Shown here: piece after piece, positions 1-7,766 of the stretch
How the letters are laid out: each line of letters opens with the position of its first letter
Numbering within the stretch: the stretch's first letter is position 1
Origin: Paenibacillus allorhizosphaerae
GTDB taxonomy: Bacteria; Bacillota; Bacilli; Paenibacillales; NBRC-103111
Assembly (NCBI RefSeq): GCF_910594985.1
Contig: NZ_CAJVCE010000010.1
Span: forward strand, 186,001 to 250,000
Direction of reading: 5' to 3'
Length of the DNA stretch: 64,000 nucleotides
Translations under genes and position numbers: made by a program
Notes under the pieces: generated by a model
Told to the model about the DNA's origin: nothing
Database searches by the model: none
Seen by the model: the letters and a program-made list of their open reading frames with translations, nothing else

Positions 1-11
1 CCCTTTGTCCT

Positions 12-155
12 TCAGTTCCATGTCTCCCCACCGCCCCTTGCAACGCAGATTAAGGTTCCTTCGGCCTTCACGCTTCCGCGCTTAATCTCTTCTACTCCAT
101 TAACGACGCTGCCATCCATTTTCTGACGGGTGAATTTCAAGATCATAGTCGCCAT
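12..155 (-). CDS. Possible small protein at window edge
   Basis: A 47-codon reading frame (MATMILKFTRQ..., ending ...GGGETWN) starts with ATG near position 155 and stops at 12. A second ATG at 21 on the same strand, behind a GGGGAG sequence, begins a frame that leaves the window (MELKDKG...). The arrangement could be two overlapping genes on the minus strand. No ribosome binding site is clear for the small frame and no family is recognised, so it may be chance. Confidence 0.2.
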   Translation of the reverse strand: MATMILKFTRQKMDGSVVNGVEEIKRGSVKAEGTLICVARGGGETWN

Positions 156-255
156 AAATTAATGTATTTTTTTCCATTTCTCCGTCAGATTCCCTTCGGA
201 ACGCTCGTTTATATCATTGAAAGCCCATTATTCCAAAAAGGAAGTGTGTATTCGT

Positions 256-726
256 ATGAACAAATGGAACTGGCTCATCTTGTTTTCGCTCATGCTGCTC
301 CTCTCCGCACCGATGCATGCGCTCGCCTCCGAAAGCAAGGAAACGGAAGCCAAAACCTCGGCACCGCCGGAAGAAGCACATGTCGACTCCACTTTCGACC
401 CCTACTTCAATTATTTGGAAAACGGATATGGCTACATAACGGCGCAGGGCAGCGGCAAGGTGTCCATATCCGGCGAATCCCACGCTACCCAGTATGTCGA
501 TACGTTAGGCGTACAGATGACACTCCAGCGCTATACCGGTTCGGATTGGGTCGATGTGAACGTCGGAAGCGACTATACGAATTCGGAAAGCAAACGGGTA
601 TACGCTTCGGACACTCGCCAAGTGGCAAGCGGTTACTACTACCGTCTGGTGACGAAGCATTGGGCTGTCGAAGGTAGCGTGACCGAGTCCGGGTACCGGA
701 CATCGTCCAGCGTTCTGGTGAACTAG
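256..726 (+). CDS. Small secreted protein of unknown function
   Basis: I do not recognise a family. The 156-residue product starts with a clear signal peptide (MNKWNW, then a hydrophobic run LILFSLMLLL, then a likely cleavage after HALA). The mature part is about 130 residues with many Ser, Thr, Tyr and Gly, a composition common in exported beta-rich proteins of this family of bacteria. ATG 256 is chosen over ATG 217 because AAAAAGGAAG lies about 11 bases before it and because it puts the signal peptide at the N-terminus. The gene converges on the anti-sigma gene at 836, with a terminator between them. It may simply be a cell-surface or exported structural protein. Confidence 0.7.
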   Translation: MNKWNWLILFSLMLLLSAPMHALASESKETEAKTSAPPEEAHVDSTFDPYFNYLENGYGYITAQGSGKVSISGESHATQYVDTLGVQMTLQRYTGSDWVDVNVGSDYTNSESKRVYASDTRQVASGYYYRLVTKHWAVEGSVTESGYRTSSSVLVN

Positions 727-744
727 CGAAAAAAGCGCAGACTC

Positions 745-796
745 AAAAAAGAACCTCCAACTCCACGGCGGAACATCTTCGTGGTTTTGGGGGTTC
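745..796 (-). terminator. Rho-independent terminator after anti-sigma gene
   Basis: Read on the minus strand, an interrupted stem (GAACC...GGTTC with CCACG/CGTGG inside) is followed by six T residues. It lies 40 bases past the stop of the anti-sigma gene and probably ends the sigma/anti-sigma transcript. Confidence 0.65.
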
Positions 797-835
797 ATTG
801 TTGTTTATTTGCGATGGAGCCGTCAGGCTCTCGTA

Positions 836-1669
836 TTATTTCATTGATTTGGCCAGCTTCATAATTTCTTCCTCGCCGAGCTTACCGTAGATTTCTATCT
901 TCACATCCTGAACGAGCCATTCCAATCTCGAGCCTCCAACCGTGTACAGTACCAAAATGGCGTTATAACCGTTCACGTCCACCTCTTTAATCGTACCTGC
1001 CGCTTGATTAATGGTCGTATTCGCACCGGTGCCCTCCGAACTCAGCTTCTTTTGCGAAATATCGAGCATTTGTCCCGATGCGTGAAGATAAGTCAAATCG
1101 GATAAGCGATATACGCCGTCGGTATCTTTATAAATCTCCACGCGGTCCAGCGCGTAGCCTTCGGGTAGCACAGCGGGCACCTGCAGTGCGTAGTCCAGCT
1201 TCTTCTTCGCTTCCTCCACTGTTACTTTCTCCGGATGAACGACGCCACCGTTTGCGGACGGCCCTCCGATCGGCATCGGCACAGAGCCGTTGCCCGCCTT
1301 GGCATACTCCGGCGGAGGCGTCGTCTTGGCCCCGGTCGTATCGGCTTTCTTCGTCGAACCGAAGAAGACGTTGACCATGCCATCGTCCGTTTGCCGAACC
1401 ATCTCGAACCAGTTCTTGAACGCGGATGTCGGGCTTAAACTGCCGAACGATAACCCGATGAGAATGGAACATGCGGCGATCGCCGAACCGATCCTTACCG
1501 ACTTCCACCTTTTACGCCGCCGCTGCGCCGTTTGCAGCCGCACCTGCAGCTTCCCCCAGGCTTGTTCCCCGTCAGGCACATGCAGATTTTCATATATGGT
1601 TTTCACTGTTTCCCTGATGGGAACATCATGCTCCGACTCGATCCTGTGCTTTCCTTGTCCGTCACTCAT
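836..1669 (-). CDS. Anti-sigma factor, DUF4367-type
   Basis: This 277-residue membrane protein probably holds the adjacent ECF sigma factor inactive. Residues 1-55 are charged and cytoplasmic and could bind the sigma factor. One transmembrane segment follows at about 60-80 (SAIAACSILIGLSFG). The extracellular part has a Pro/Gly-rich linker and a C-terminal domain of about 130 residues resembling DUF4367 (PAVLPEGYALDRVEIYK and ...GSRLEWLVQD). No zinc-binding HxxxCxxC motif is seen, so it is not a ZAS-type anti-sigma factor. Its start overlaps the sigma stop by four bases (ATGA), the usual sign of translational coupling. The signal it senses cannot be read from sequence. Confidence 0.75.
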   Translation of the reverse strand: MSDGQGKHRIESEHDVPIRETVKTIYENLHVPDGEQAWGKLQVRLQTAQRRRKRWKSVRIGSAIAACSILIGLSFGSLSPTSAFKNWFEMVRQTDDGMVNVFFGSTKKADTTGAKTTPPPEYAKAGNGSVPMPIGGPSANGGVVHPEKVTVEEAKKKLDYALQVPAVLPEGYALDRVEIYKDTDGVYRLSDLTYLHASGQMLDISQKKLSSEGTGANTTINQAAGTIKEVDVNGYNAILVLYTVGGSRLEWLVQDVKIEIYGKLGEEEIMKLAKSMK

Positions 1670-2244
1670 GGGCCGTCACTCCATTTAAGTCTGAAAAGTT
1701 GCGCCAACCGCTTCCTCGCTCTGGCCAGCCGCTGCGTCAACACCTGTTCGGTAATGCCAAGCTCCCGTACGATCTCCTGATAAGGCTTCTCCATAATATA
1801 ATGCAGCAATATGACCGTACGATGGTCGGGGCTCAGCTCTCCAATCGCTTGATGCAGCGCTTCGTCGCGAATGGCTCGTTCCACCCGGGCGTCGATCGCC
1901 GTTTCGATAGCAGCCGCGCACGAAAGCTCTTCATTTGTATTAACGCGCTCCAGGTCAAACATCTGACGGTACTTTTTATTTTTACGAATCAAGTCGAGCG
2001 CAGCATTGCGTGCAACTCTTCTCAGCCAGGCAGGCATATTCGAATCCATGCGGGTTTTCGGTCCATGTTCGATGATTTTCATAAATGCGTTCTGGATCGT
2101 GTCCTCCGCAAGGCCGGGATCGTTAAGCAGAAACAACACATCGCGATATACGAGCTCCCGGAACGATAGGAACAATTTCCGCTGCGTCTCTTCATCGAGC
2201 GCGTAAAAATTACTGCGGAACAAAAAAAATAATGGTTCAGACAA
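1666..2244 (-). CDS. ECF-type RNA polymerase sigma factor
   Basis: A sigma-70 family protein of the extracytoplasmic-function type, which directs RNA polymerase to a small regulon. Region 2 is seen around LAEDTIQNAFMKIIEH and RRVARNAALDLIRKNKK. Region 4 follows with LSPDHRTVILLHYIMEKPYQ and a helix-turn-helix near ELGITEQVLTQRLARAR. The frame is open to an ATG at 2292. TTG 2244 is preferred because GGAGG lies eight bases before it, and because the promoter at 2302-2331 would leave almost no leader before 2292. The predicted product is then 192 residues. It forms an operon with the overlapping anti-sigma gene and may activate its own promoter. Confidence 0.85.
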   Translation of the reverse strand: MSEPLFFLFRSNFYALDEETQRKLFLSFRELVYRDVLFLLNDPGLAEDTIQNAFMKIIEHGPKTRMDSNMPAWLRRVARNAALDLIRKNKKYRQMFDLERVNTNEELSCAAAIETAIDARVERAIRDEALHQAIGELSPDHRTVILLHYIMEKPYQEIVRELGITEQVLTQRLARARKRLAQLFRLKWSDGP

Positions 2245-2301
2245 GATACGGTCCTCCGAATAGCGTTTTCCTTTTTTGGAACTAGATTCCATTCCTACCC
2301 T

Positions 2302-2331
2302 ATTATAGGGCCGCTGCCCGGAAGCTGTCTA
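2302..2331 (-). promoter_or_regulatory. Predicted promoter of sigma/anti-sigma operon
   Basis: On the minus strand TAGACA and TATAAT are separated by 18 bases. Initiation about seven bases after the -10 box would give a leader of about 50 nt to the TTG start at 2244. It looks like a housekeeping sigma-A promoter. Confidence 0.5.
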
Positions 2332-2364
2332 CCAATCTTGTGAACCACTGTATAAAAACAGAGG

Positions 2365-2748
2365 CTATTCGTGTATGTACGTTGCTTTGTATCGCTCCGC
2401 GTCCCATAGCTGTGCAAGCTCGGACGAATCGCTCATTTCGATCACAAGCAGCCACCCTTGTCCATAGGGCGACATATTGATCACGTTCGGTTCTTTGTGC
2501 AGCTTCTGGTTCGTATCTACGATCGTGCCGGATACCGGCGCATACAGCTCCGTAACCGTCTTGACCGATTCCATGCTGCCGAACGGTTCGCCCGCCTGCA
2601 CCGTATCGCCGACTTCAGGCAGTTCTACAAACATCACCATGCCGAACTCTTCTTGGGCAAAATCGGTCATGCCGATGACGGCACGGGTGCCTTCCACGCG
2701 AACCCAATGATGATTTTCACTGTACTGCAGACCTTGAATCACTTCCAT
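2365..2748 (-). CDS. gcvH: Glycine cleavage system H protein
   Basis: GcvH carries the aminomethyl group of glycine on a lipoyl arm between the P and T proteins of the glycine cleavage complex. In Firmicutes it also serves as the platform for lipoate assembly and transfer to other 2-oxoacid dehydrogenases. The 127-residue length is normal for the family. The lipoyl lysine is K63 in SMESVKTVTE, and the surrounding PVSGTIVDTN is typical. AGGAG lies upstream of the ATG. No gcvP or gcvT is in the window, so the gene stands alone, which fits its second role in lipoate relay. The downstream sigma operon has its own promoter. Confidence 0.96.
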   Translation of the reverse strand: MEVIQGLQYSENHHWVRVEGTRAVIGMTDFAQEEFGMVMFVELPEVGDTVQAGEPFGSMESVKTVTELYAPVSGTIVDTNQKLHKEPNVINMSPYGQGWLLVIEMSDSSELAQLWDAERYKATYIHE

Positions 2749-2884
2749 ATGAACGATCGGCTCCTAACCATTTTGATCATGAAATAGATCGTAACATTGG
2801 ACAAATTCAAAGTCAATATTATAACAATTCCTATATTATAATTATTATCATTTGTCACAAATTCATCTTTTTCGGGATTTCTAC

Positions 2885-2926
2885 AAAAAAAACTCTTACG
2901 ATGAGCAAGTCATCCTAAGAGTTTTT
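2885..2926 (-). terminator. Terminator after leuB
   Basis: An ACTCTTA/TAAGAGT stem with a 17-base loop is followed, on the minus strand, by a run of T residues. It lies 20 bases past the leuB stop. Confidence 0.7.
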
Positions 2927-2946
2927 CCATGCTTTTGTTGTCTATC

Positions 2947-4026
2947 TTATTTACGGATTGCGTTAACGATAAGCTCACCCATCACCGTCGTACCGATCGC
3001 TTTGCTCTTATCGACGGCGATATCGCCTGTCCGGTGTCCGGCATCCAGTACTTCCTTCACAGCGCGTTCAATGGCTTCCGCCGCATCGTGGTAACCGAAA
3101 GTCAAACGGAACATGAGCGCTACGGACAAGATCGTCGCAATCGGGTTGGCAATGCCTTGCCCGGCGATATCCGGCGCCGAACCGTGTACCGGCTCGTACA
3201 AACCGAATGCGCCTTCGCCCAAGGATGCGGACGAAAGCATACCGATGGAACCGGTGAGCATGGCCGCTTCATCGCTCAAAATGTCGCCGAACATGTTCTC
3301 GGTCACGATGACGTCGAAGCTGGACGGACGGCGCAGAAGCTGCATTGCGCAGTTATCCACGAGCACGTGCTCGAGTTCTACGTCCGGGTAATCCGCTGCG
3401 ATCCGGATTACAGTCTCTCTCCACAAGCGGGACGTTTCCAGCACGTTCGCTTTATCTACGGACGCCAAGCGCTTGCTGCGGGTTCTGGCGATTTCGAACG
3501 CTTGACGAACGATGCGCTCGATTTCTTTTACGTTATATACACAAGTATCTACCGCTTCTTGACCGTTCTCGCCTTCGCGGCGGAACTTCTCGCCGAAGTA
3601 GATGCCTCCCGTCAGCTCGCGCACCACGATCAGGTCGGTGCCTTCCAGCACTTCCGGCTTCAGCGTCGAAGCTTCCTTCAGGCAATCGAATACGTTAGCC
3701 GGACGAATGTTCGAGAACAACCCGAGCGCCTTGCGGATGCCGAGCAAGCCCGTTTCCGGACGCAGCTCCTTCGGATTGTTGTCCCACTTCGGACCGCCTA
3801 CCGCTCCAAGCAGAACTGCGTCGGAACGTTTGCACATCGCCAGTGTATCTTCCGGAAGCGGCGTACCTTTCTCGTCGATTGCAATGCCGCCGAACAAACC
3901 GTGTTCAAATTCGAATCCGTAACCGAATACTTCCTCGGTCTTCTTCATTACATTAATCGCTTCCGCCACAACCTCGGGACCAATGCCGTCCCCGGCGATA
4001 ACGGCGATTTTTTTCACGTCAGCCAT
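2947..4026 (-). CDS. leuB: 3-isopropylmalate dehydrogenase
   Basis: LeuB oxidises and decarboxylates 3-isopropylmalate to 2-oxoisocaproate with NAD+, the third step of leucine synthesis. The 359-residue protein has the family start ([17 protein letters not shown]), the substrate-binding region around [11 protein letters not shown], and the metal- and NAD-binding signature ([17 protein letters not shown] and [17 protein letters not shown]). ATG 4026 is chosen because GAGGAG ends eight bases before it. An in-frame GTG nine bases upstream abuts that site and is unlikely to be used. leuB is about 3.7 kb from leuA, and leuC and leuD are not in the window, so the leucine genes are split in this genome. 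Confidence 0.97.
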   Translation of the reverse strand: MADVKKIAVIAGDGIGPEVVAEAINVMKKTEEVFGYGFEFEHGLFGGIAIDEKGTPLPEDTLAMCKRSDAVLLGAVGGPKWDNNPKELRPETGLLGIRKALGLFSNIRPANVFDCLKEASTLKPEVLEGTDLIVVRELTGGIYFGEKFRREGENGQEAVDTCVYNVKEIERIVRQAFEIARTRSKRLASVDKANVLETSRLWRETVIRIAADYPDVELEHVLVDNCAMQLLRRPSSFDVIVTENMFGDILSDEAAMLTGSIGMLSSASLGEGAFGLYEPVHGSAPDIAGQGIANPIATILSVALMFRLTFGYHDAAEAIERAVKEVLDAGHRTGDIAVDKSKAIGTTVMGELIVNAIRK

Positions 4027-4096
4027 GCAGTTCACTCCTCTGATTTCATTATCTCATTTGTAGCATATTTGGTTTGTAATGACAAAGATATAAAAT

Positions 4097-4111
4097 CTAT
4101 CATCGCGATAG
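4097..4111. promoter_or_regulatory. Inverted repeat upstream of leuB
   Basis: A perfect dyad, CTATC-GCGAT-GATAG on the minus strand, lies about 70 bases before the leuB start. It sits where a weak promoter (TTTAAC, 17 bases, TTATAT) can be drawn. The spacing resembles LysR-type operators. It could instead belong to the broken transporter gene that follows on the other strand. Confidence 0.3.
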
Positions 4112-4140
4112 TTAAAACCTATAAGCTTCTGTTAATCACC

Positions 4141-4620
4141 ATGCTCATGATGCTTCTTAAAGATTCACCGAAATCGTTCAATTGGGATTTGGTTACTTTA
4201 CCCGCGTTCAGCCAAAAACCGAAAACGGGATTAGCCCCCTTCCCTCAGCACATGCTAGTCACAGCGCATAGTAAGTATAAAGACGATGCGTTCCTCGTGC
4301 TGGAAACGATGCTATCGGATGAAGTGCAGACGGCTAGAGGCCGGGATGCGGGAATCGCTCCGGCATTGAAAAATAAGTCCGTGCAGGATCAGTTCATGAA
4401 GGGCGTCGGATTTGCGGCAGGAAAAAATGTCGTCGCGTTTTTCAAGCTCGAGTTCGCCGCACCAAGAAAAGGAACACCGTACGACAAATTAGCGATTACT
4501 GAAGTAAGCAATGTGTTGACCTCCGTCCTGCAAGGAAAAAAAGATGTCAATACGGCGCTGCGTGACGCGGAAGAGCTAACCATAAAAAAAATAGAATCGG
4601 AGATAGCGAGCAAGAAATAA
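4141..4620 (+). pseudogene. C-terminal fragment of ABC sugar-binding protein
   Basis: About 155 codons match the C-terminal third of family-1 extracellular solute-binding lipoproteins, which deliver sugars to ABC importers. Typical elements are the segment before the hinge (NWDLVTLPAF), the helix KYKDDAFLVLETMLSDE, and the C-terminal helices ending in NTALRDAEELTIKK. The signal peptide, lipobox and the first two-thirds are missing. The frame stays open upstream for hundreds of codons only as an antisense shadow of leuB. No permease gene is adjacent. I read it as a remnant left by deletion or rearrangement between leuB and the next gene. Confidence 0.6.
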
Positions 4621-4642
4621 ATTTTTTCGTCTAGCTTCCAAC

Positions 4643-4690
4643 AAAAAAAGTGCGAGCGTCAACAGCTCAAAATACGATTGTTGACGCTCG
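4643..4690 (-). terminator. Strong terminator of the stalk/DUF5050 gene
   Basis: A perfect 12-base stem (CGAGCGTCAACA and its complement, 14-base loop) is followed on the minus strand by about seven T residues. It lies immediately past the stop at 4699. Confidence 0.75.
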
Positions 4691-4698
4691 GCAATTTC

Positions 4699-6303
4699 CT
4701 ACTTCAACAGCTTGATCGACTGATCTTTTGCGGAAACGATGACAATCGCATCATCATAGGCACTTACGGTCTTAACCGGATCCGCCACGGCCAGCTCAAG
4801 ACGGCCCGACGGGTCAACAATTTTGAGACCGTAATCTTCGCCCTCCGCCAGATTACAGAGGATGCGGCCATTCACGAACTGCATGCTTTCCAGCGGCTCC
4901 TTCAATACAAGCACATCTTCTCCGGAAGGCTTCACCTGGTACAAATCATATTGCCCGTAATTGTTCTTGTCCGCGACCGTGTAATACACTTGATCTCCGG
5001 CTTCAAACCAGTCGAACGCCGGATGCTCGGATACTTTTTGCTCGTTTGCCCCATTCAAGTCCGATACATATAAAGCGCCGTCCGCCTCCTTCACATAGTA
5101 AAGCTTGTTATTTATTATTTTAAAACGGCTCACTTCCGCATCTACGATCTTCACGGTTTCGTTTGTCGTCAAATTCACTTTGTAAATTTTATTGAAATCG
5201 CTCCGTTCATCCGGATTCGATGAACCAAGCACATACACTTCGTCTCCGACGACGGTCGTAGACTTATCCGCGCCGAACCCTCTGCTGGATTCGTTAACGG
5301 TAAGATGCCATCCGTACATCAGCTTCGGATCGCCTACAGGCGTCCTTTCGCGATCCGCTTGACCCGGCTGTACCAATGAAAGATTGTTCCCGGAAGGAGG
5401 CACCGCTTGGCTAATGATTAACGTTCCGCGCGCCGTATTCCGGAAATCCAGATATCCCCGGTGCTGGATTGCCGCTTTTCCCGTATCATCGACCTTGCAA
5501 TAGACGTCGGAGCCCATCAACGCCCCGCCGACATGATACATAAACCAAAGCTCGTCATCCCGGATCTGAAAGTTTAACCGTTTCATCGGGCCTTTTTCCG
5601 TATCCAACTCATAAGCGTATACGAGTTCTTTACTTGTCGTGTCGTCCATCGGTGATCGGTACACCCGGTTCGTTAATCCTTCCGTCTCCGCATAGTAATA
5701 GTATCCCTTAAACACGGCAACGTCGTTATCCCCTGCCTCTTTCGGGAGCTTCACCGTCCGGACCTGCGGGTTGTCGGAACGAATCGTAAGTCCGTCCGCA
5801 TCGTTCCACTCATAATCCCAGCCGAATTCGTCATGGGCAAATTTCCACGTAAGCGGGAAATACGTGACATCGTTAAAGCTTAGCAGCGGATACTGCTCCT
5901 GCGAATTATCGACTGCTTCGCCATTCATCGTGATCGCAAATTCCGGAATCCCCGCACTGTAACTTTTCGCATTTTTGCCGGCTTTGCTGTAAGGCTCATA
6001 GGAAGACGCTACACTGCCTTTCGCAATCGCAAGTCCGTCCTCCGCTGTCCAGCTCGACTCCAGCCCAAGAAGTCTGGTATCGTACCATGTCATCGGAAAA
6101 TACGTAATATCTTTGTACACGAGCAGCGGATATTCCCGGTATTCATTTTCGATGTGATTCCCATTGAGCCTGACCGCAAAATCAGGCAACGTCACTCTCA
6201 CTTGGCGTTCCGCAGCAAAGCTGGCGCTCGTTGGAACGATTAAGCTTACCCCTAACGCCAATACCGCGGCGCGCAAACCAAACTCCCTCCTCATGATTCC
6301 CAT
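4699..6303 (-). CDS. Exported stalk-domain protein with DUF5050-like propeller
   Basis: A secreted protein of about 534 residues with no assigned function. A signal peptide (residues 1-30) is followed by two repeats of a copper-amine-oxidase-N-like stalk module. The repeats share the pattern N-G-(N/E)...YPLL...(D)ITYFP(M/L)TW and lie at about 35-95 and 120-180. The rest, about 190-530, looks like DUF5050 and similar beta-propellers that repeat YxV and DL motifs (KIYKVNLTTNETVKI, ALYVSDLNGANEQKV). Such proteins are usually at the cell wall in Paenibacillaceae. An ATG at 6294 is an alternative start, because the GAGAGGAG site is only two bases from ATG 6303. It is a single-gene unit with its own terminator. 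Confidence 0.75.
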   Translation of the reverse strand: MGIMRREFGLRAAVLALGVSLIVPTSASFAAERQVRVTLPDFAVRLNGNHIENEYREYPLLVYKDITYFPMTWYDTRLLGLESSWTAEDGLAIAKGSVASSYEPYSKAGKNAKSYSAGIPEFAITMNGEAVDNSQEQYPLLSFNDVTYFPLTWKFAHDEFGWDYEWNDADGLTIRSDNPQVRTVKLPKEAGDNDVAVFKGYYYYAETEGLTNRVYRSPMDDTTSKELVYAYELDTEKGPMKRLNFQIRDDELWFMYHVGGALMGSDVYCKVDDTGKAAIQHRGYLDFRNTARGTLIISQAVPPSGNNLSLVQPGQADRERTPVGDPKLMYGWHLTVNESSRGFGADKSTTVVGDEVYVLGSSNPDERSDFNKIYKVNLTTNETVKIVDAEVSRFKIINNKLYYVKEADGALYVSDLNGANEQKVSEHPAFDWFEAGDQVYYTVADKNNYGQYDLYQVKPSGEDVLVLKEPLESMQFVNGRILCNLAEGEDYGLKIVDPSGRLELAVADPVKTVSAYDDAIVIVSAKDQSIKLLK

Positions 6304-6463
6304 TGCTCCTCTCCCCGCTTCCTATGCGTATTAGACTGCGAAGCCGTCAAAATTGTTGCGAGGGTTATTCCTTAAACCCGTTATTGTGTTGTCGCATATA
6401 AAAGATTAAAATAGTTTTAACACGAAATATGTTGTCGAACTTGACTAAAGGAGTCCTGTCGTT

Positions 6464-7672
6464 ATGAATTACCGTTTTTCCGATACCATCGAGAGCTTCA
6501 AATCATCAGCGGTTCGCGAAATACTGAAGCTAACGCAAGGACGCTCGATCATTTCGCTCGCCGGCGGCTTGCCCAACGAGCAATATTTTCCTACGGAAGC
6601 GGTGAAAGAAGCGTTCGAGCGCGTGTTCGAGCAAGGGCCGCAAGTGCTGCAATACGGTTTGACCGAAGGCTACACGCCGCTGCGCGAGAGCATCTCGCGT
6701 CATTTGGCGCGCAAAGGCATTCATGCCGGCGTGGACAATATGCTGCTGACGACCGGTTCGCAGCAGGCGATCGACTTGCTCACCCGCGTCTATATCGATC
6801 CGGGCGACGTCATTCTCGTGGAACGGCCGACTTATTTGGCCGCCATTCAAGTGTTTCAATCCCGCAAGGCGCGCATCGTATCGGTCGATTGCGACGCCGA
6901 CGGCATGGATCTGGAAGATTTGGAACGCAAAATCAAGCAGTACGCACCCAAGCTCATTTATGTCATTCCTACGTTCTCCAACCCTTCCGGCAAAGCATGG
7001 AGTCTGGAACGCCGCAAAAGTACGCTGTCCATTTGCAAGCGCAACAACGTGCTTATTCTCGAAGACGACCCGTACGGAGAACTGCGCTTCGGCGGCGACA
7101 ACGGCGAGATGTTCCCTTCGCTCTTCTCGCTTGACGAAGGCGCAAACGGCAGCGCGGTGCTGTATACGAGCACATTCTCCAAAATCGTTGCGCCGGCGCT
7201 TCGCACCGGATGGATTGTCGGCGATAAGGAAGTCATTATGCATATGACGCGCGCGAAGCAAGCCGCCGATCTACATTCCAGTTCCATGGACCAGCAGGCG
7301 CTGTATCAGCTGATGGAGCATTTCGATATTTACGCGCATATCAATCTGATTCGCCGCGAATACGAGGCGCGGATGCGGCAGATGATTTCGCTGCTGCAAG
7401 CGAAAAACTGGGAAGGCGTCAAGTGGATCGAGCCCAAAGGCGGCATGTTCGTCTGGGTCGAGATGCCGCAGCATATCGATACGCAGGAGCTGCTCAAGCT
7501 CGCCGTCGAAGAAGAAGTGGCTTTCGTTCCCGGCGCCAGCTTCTACGCGGACGAGCCGCAAAAAAATACGATGCGCCTCAATTTTACGCATACCGATACG
7601 GACGATATGGTTCGTGCGTTCGATCGTCTGGGCCGTGCGCTGGAAAGAATGGAACAGGTCATTGCCAAATAA
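6464..7672 (+). CDS. PLP-dependent aminotransferase, class I/II
   Basis: A fold-type I aminotransferase of 402 residues, of the group that includes 2-aminoadipate and aromatic or branched-chain aminotransferases (ARO8/LysN-like, related to the catalytic part of MocR regulators). The PLP lysine is K240 in YTSTFSKIVAP. Other signatures are the glycine loop TTGSQQAIDLL, the N-P pair in PTFSNPSGK, D-x-Y in EDDPYGELRF, and the substrate-carboxylate arginine near MRLNFTHT. AAAGGAG lies 11 bases before the ATG. There is no N-terminal winged helix, so it is an enzyme, not a regulator. It faces the ilv-leu operon and could take branched-chain 2-oxo acids, but the substrate is not shown. Confidence 0.9.
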   Translation: MNYRFSDTIESFKSSAVREILKLTQGRSIISLAGGLPNEQYFPTEAVKEAFERVFEQGPQVLQYGLTEGYTPLRESISRHLARKGIHAGVDNMLLTTGSQQAIDLLTRVYIDPGDVILVERPTYLAAIQVFQSRKARIVSVDCDADGMDLEDLERKIKQYAPKLIYVIPTFSNPSGKAWSLERRKSTLSICKRNNVLILEDDPYGELRFGGDNGEMFPSLFSLDEGANGSAVLYTSTFSKIVAPALRTGWIVGDKEVIMHMTRAKQAADLHSSSMDQQALYQLMEHFDIYAHINLIRREYEARMRQMISLLQAKNWEGVKWIEPKGGMFVWVEMPQHIDTQELLKLAVEEEVAFVPGASFYADEPQKNTMRLNFTHTDTDDMVRAFDRLGRALERMEQVIAK

Positions 7673-7699
7673 GGAACAGCTAACGATACTTGCACCATG

Positions 7700-7745
7700 A
7701 AAAAAGCTCCCTGAAGACACGATCGCGTGCCTCAGGGAGCTTTTG
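7700..7745. terminator. Bidirectional terminator between aminotransferase and leuA
   Basis: GCTCCCTGA and its complement form a nine-base stem with A-rich sequence on the left and TTTT on the right. It can stop transcription of the plus-strand aminotransferase and of the minus-strand ilv-leu operon. Confidence 0.75.
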
Positions 7746-7766
7746 CGTATGGTTTCGTTTGCTATT

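Noticed and set aside
2929-4620. A single 563-codon frame that covers leuB on the opposite strand and the transporter fragment
   Set aside because: Only the last 155 codons resemble a protein family. The first part is the antisense of leuB and has Arg/His-rich shadow composition.
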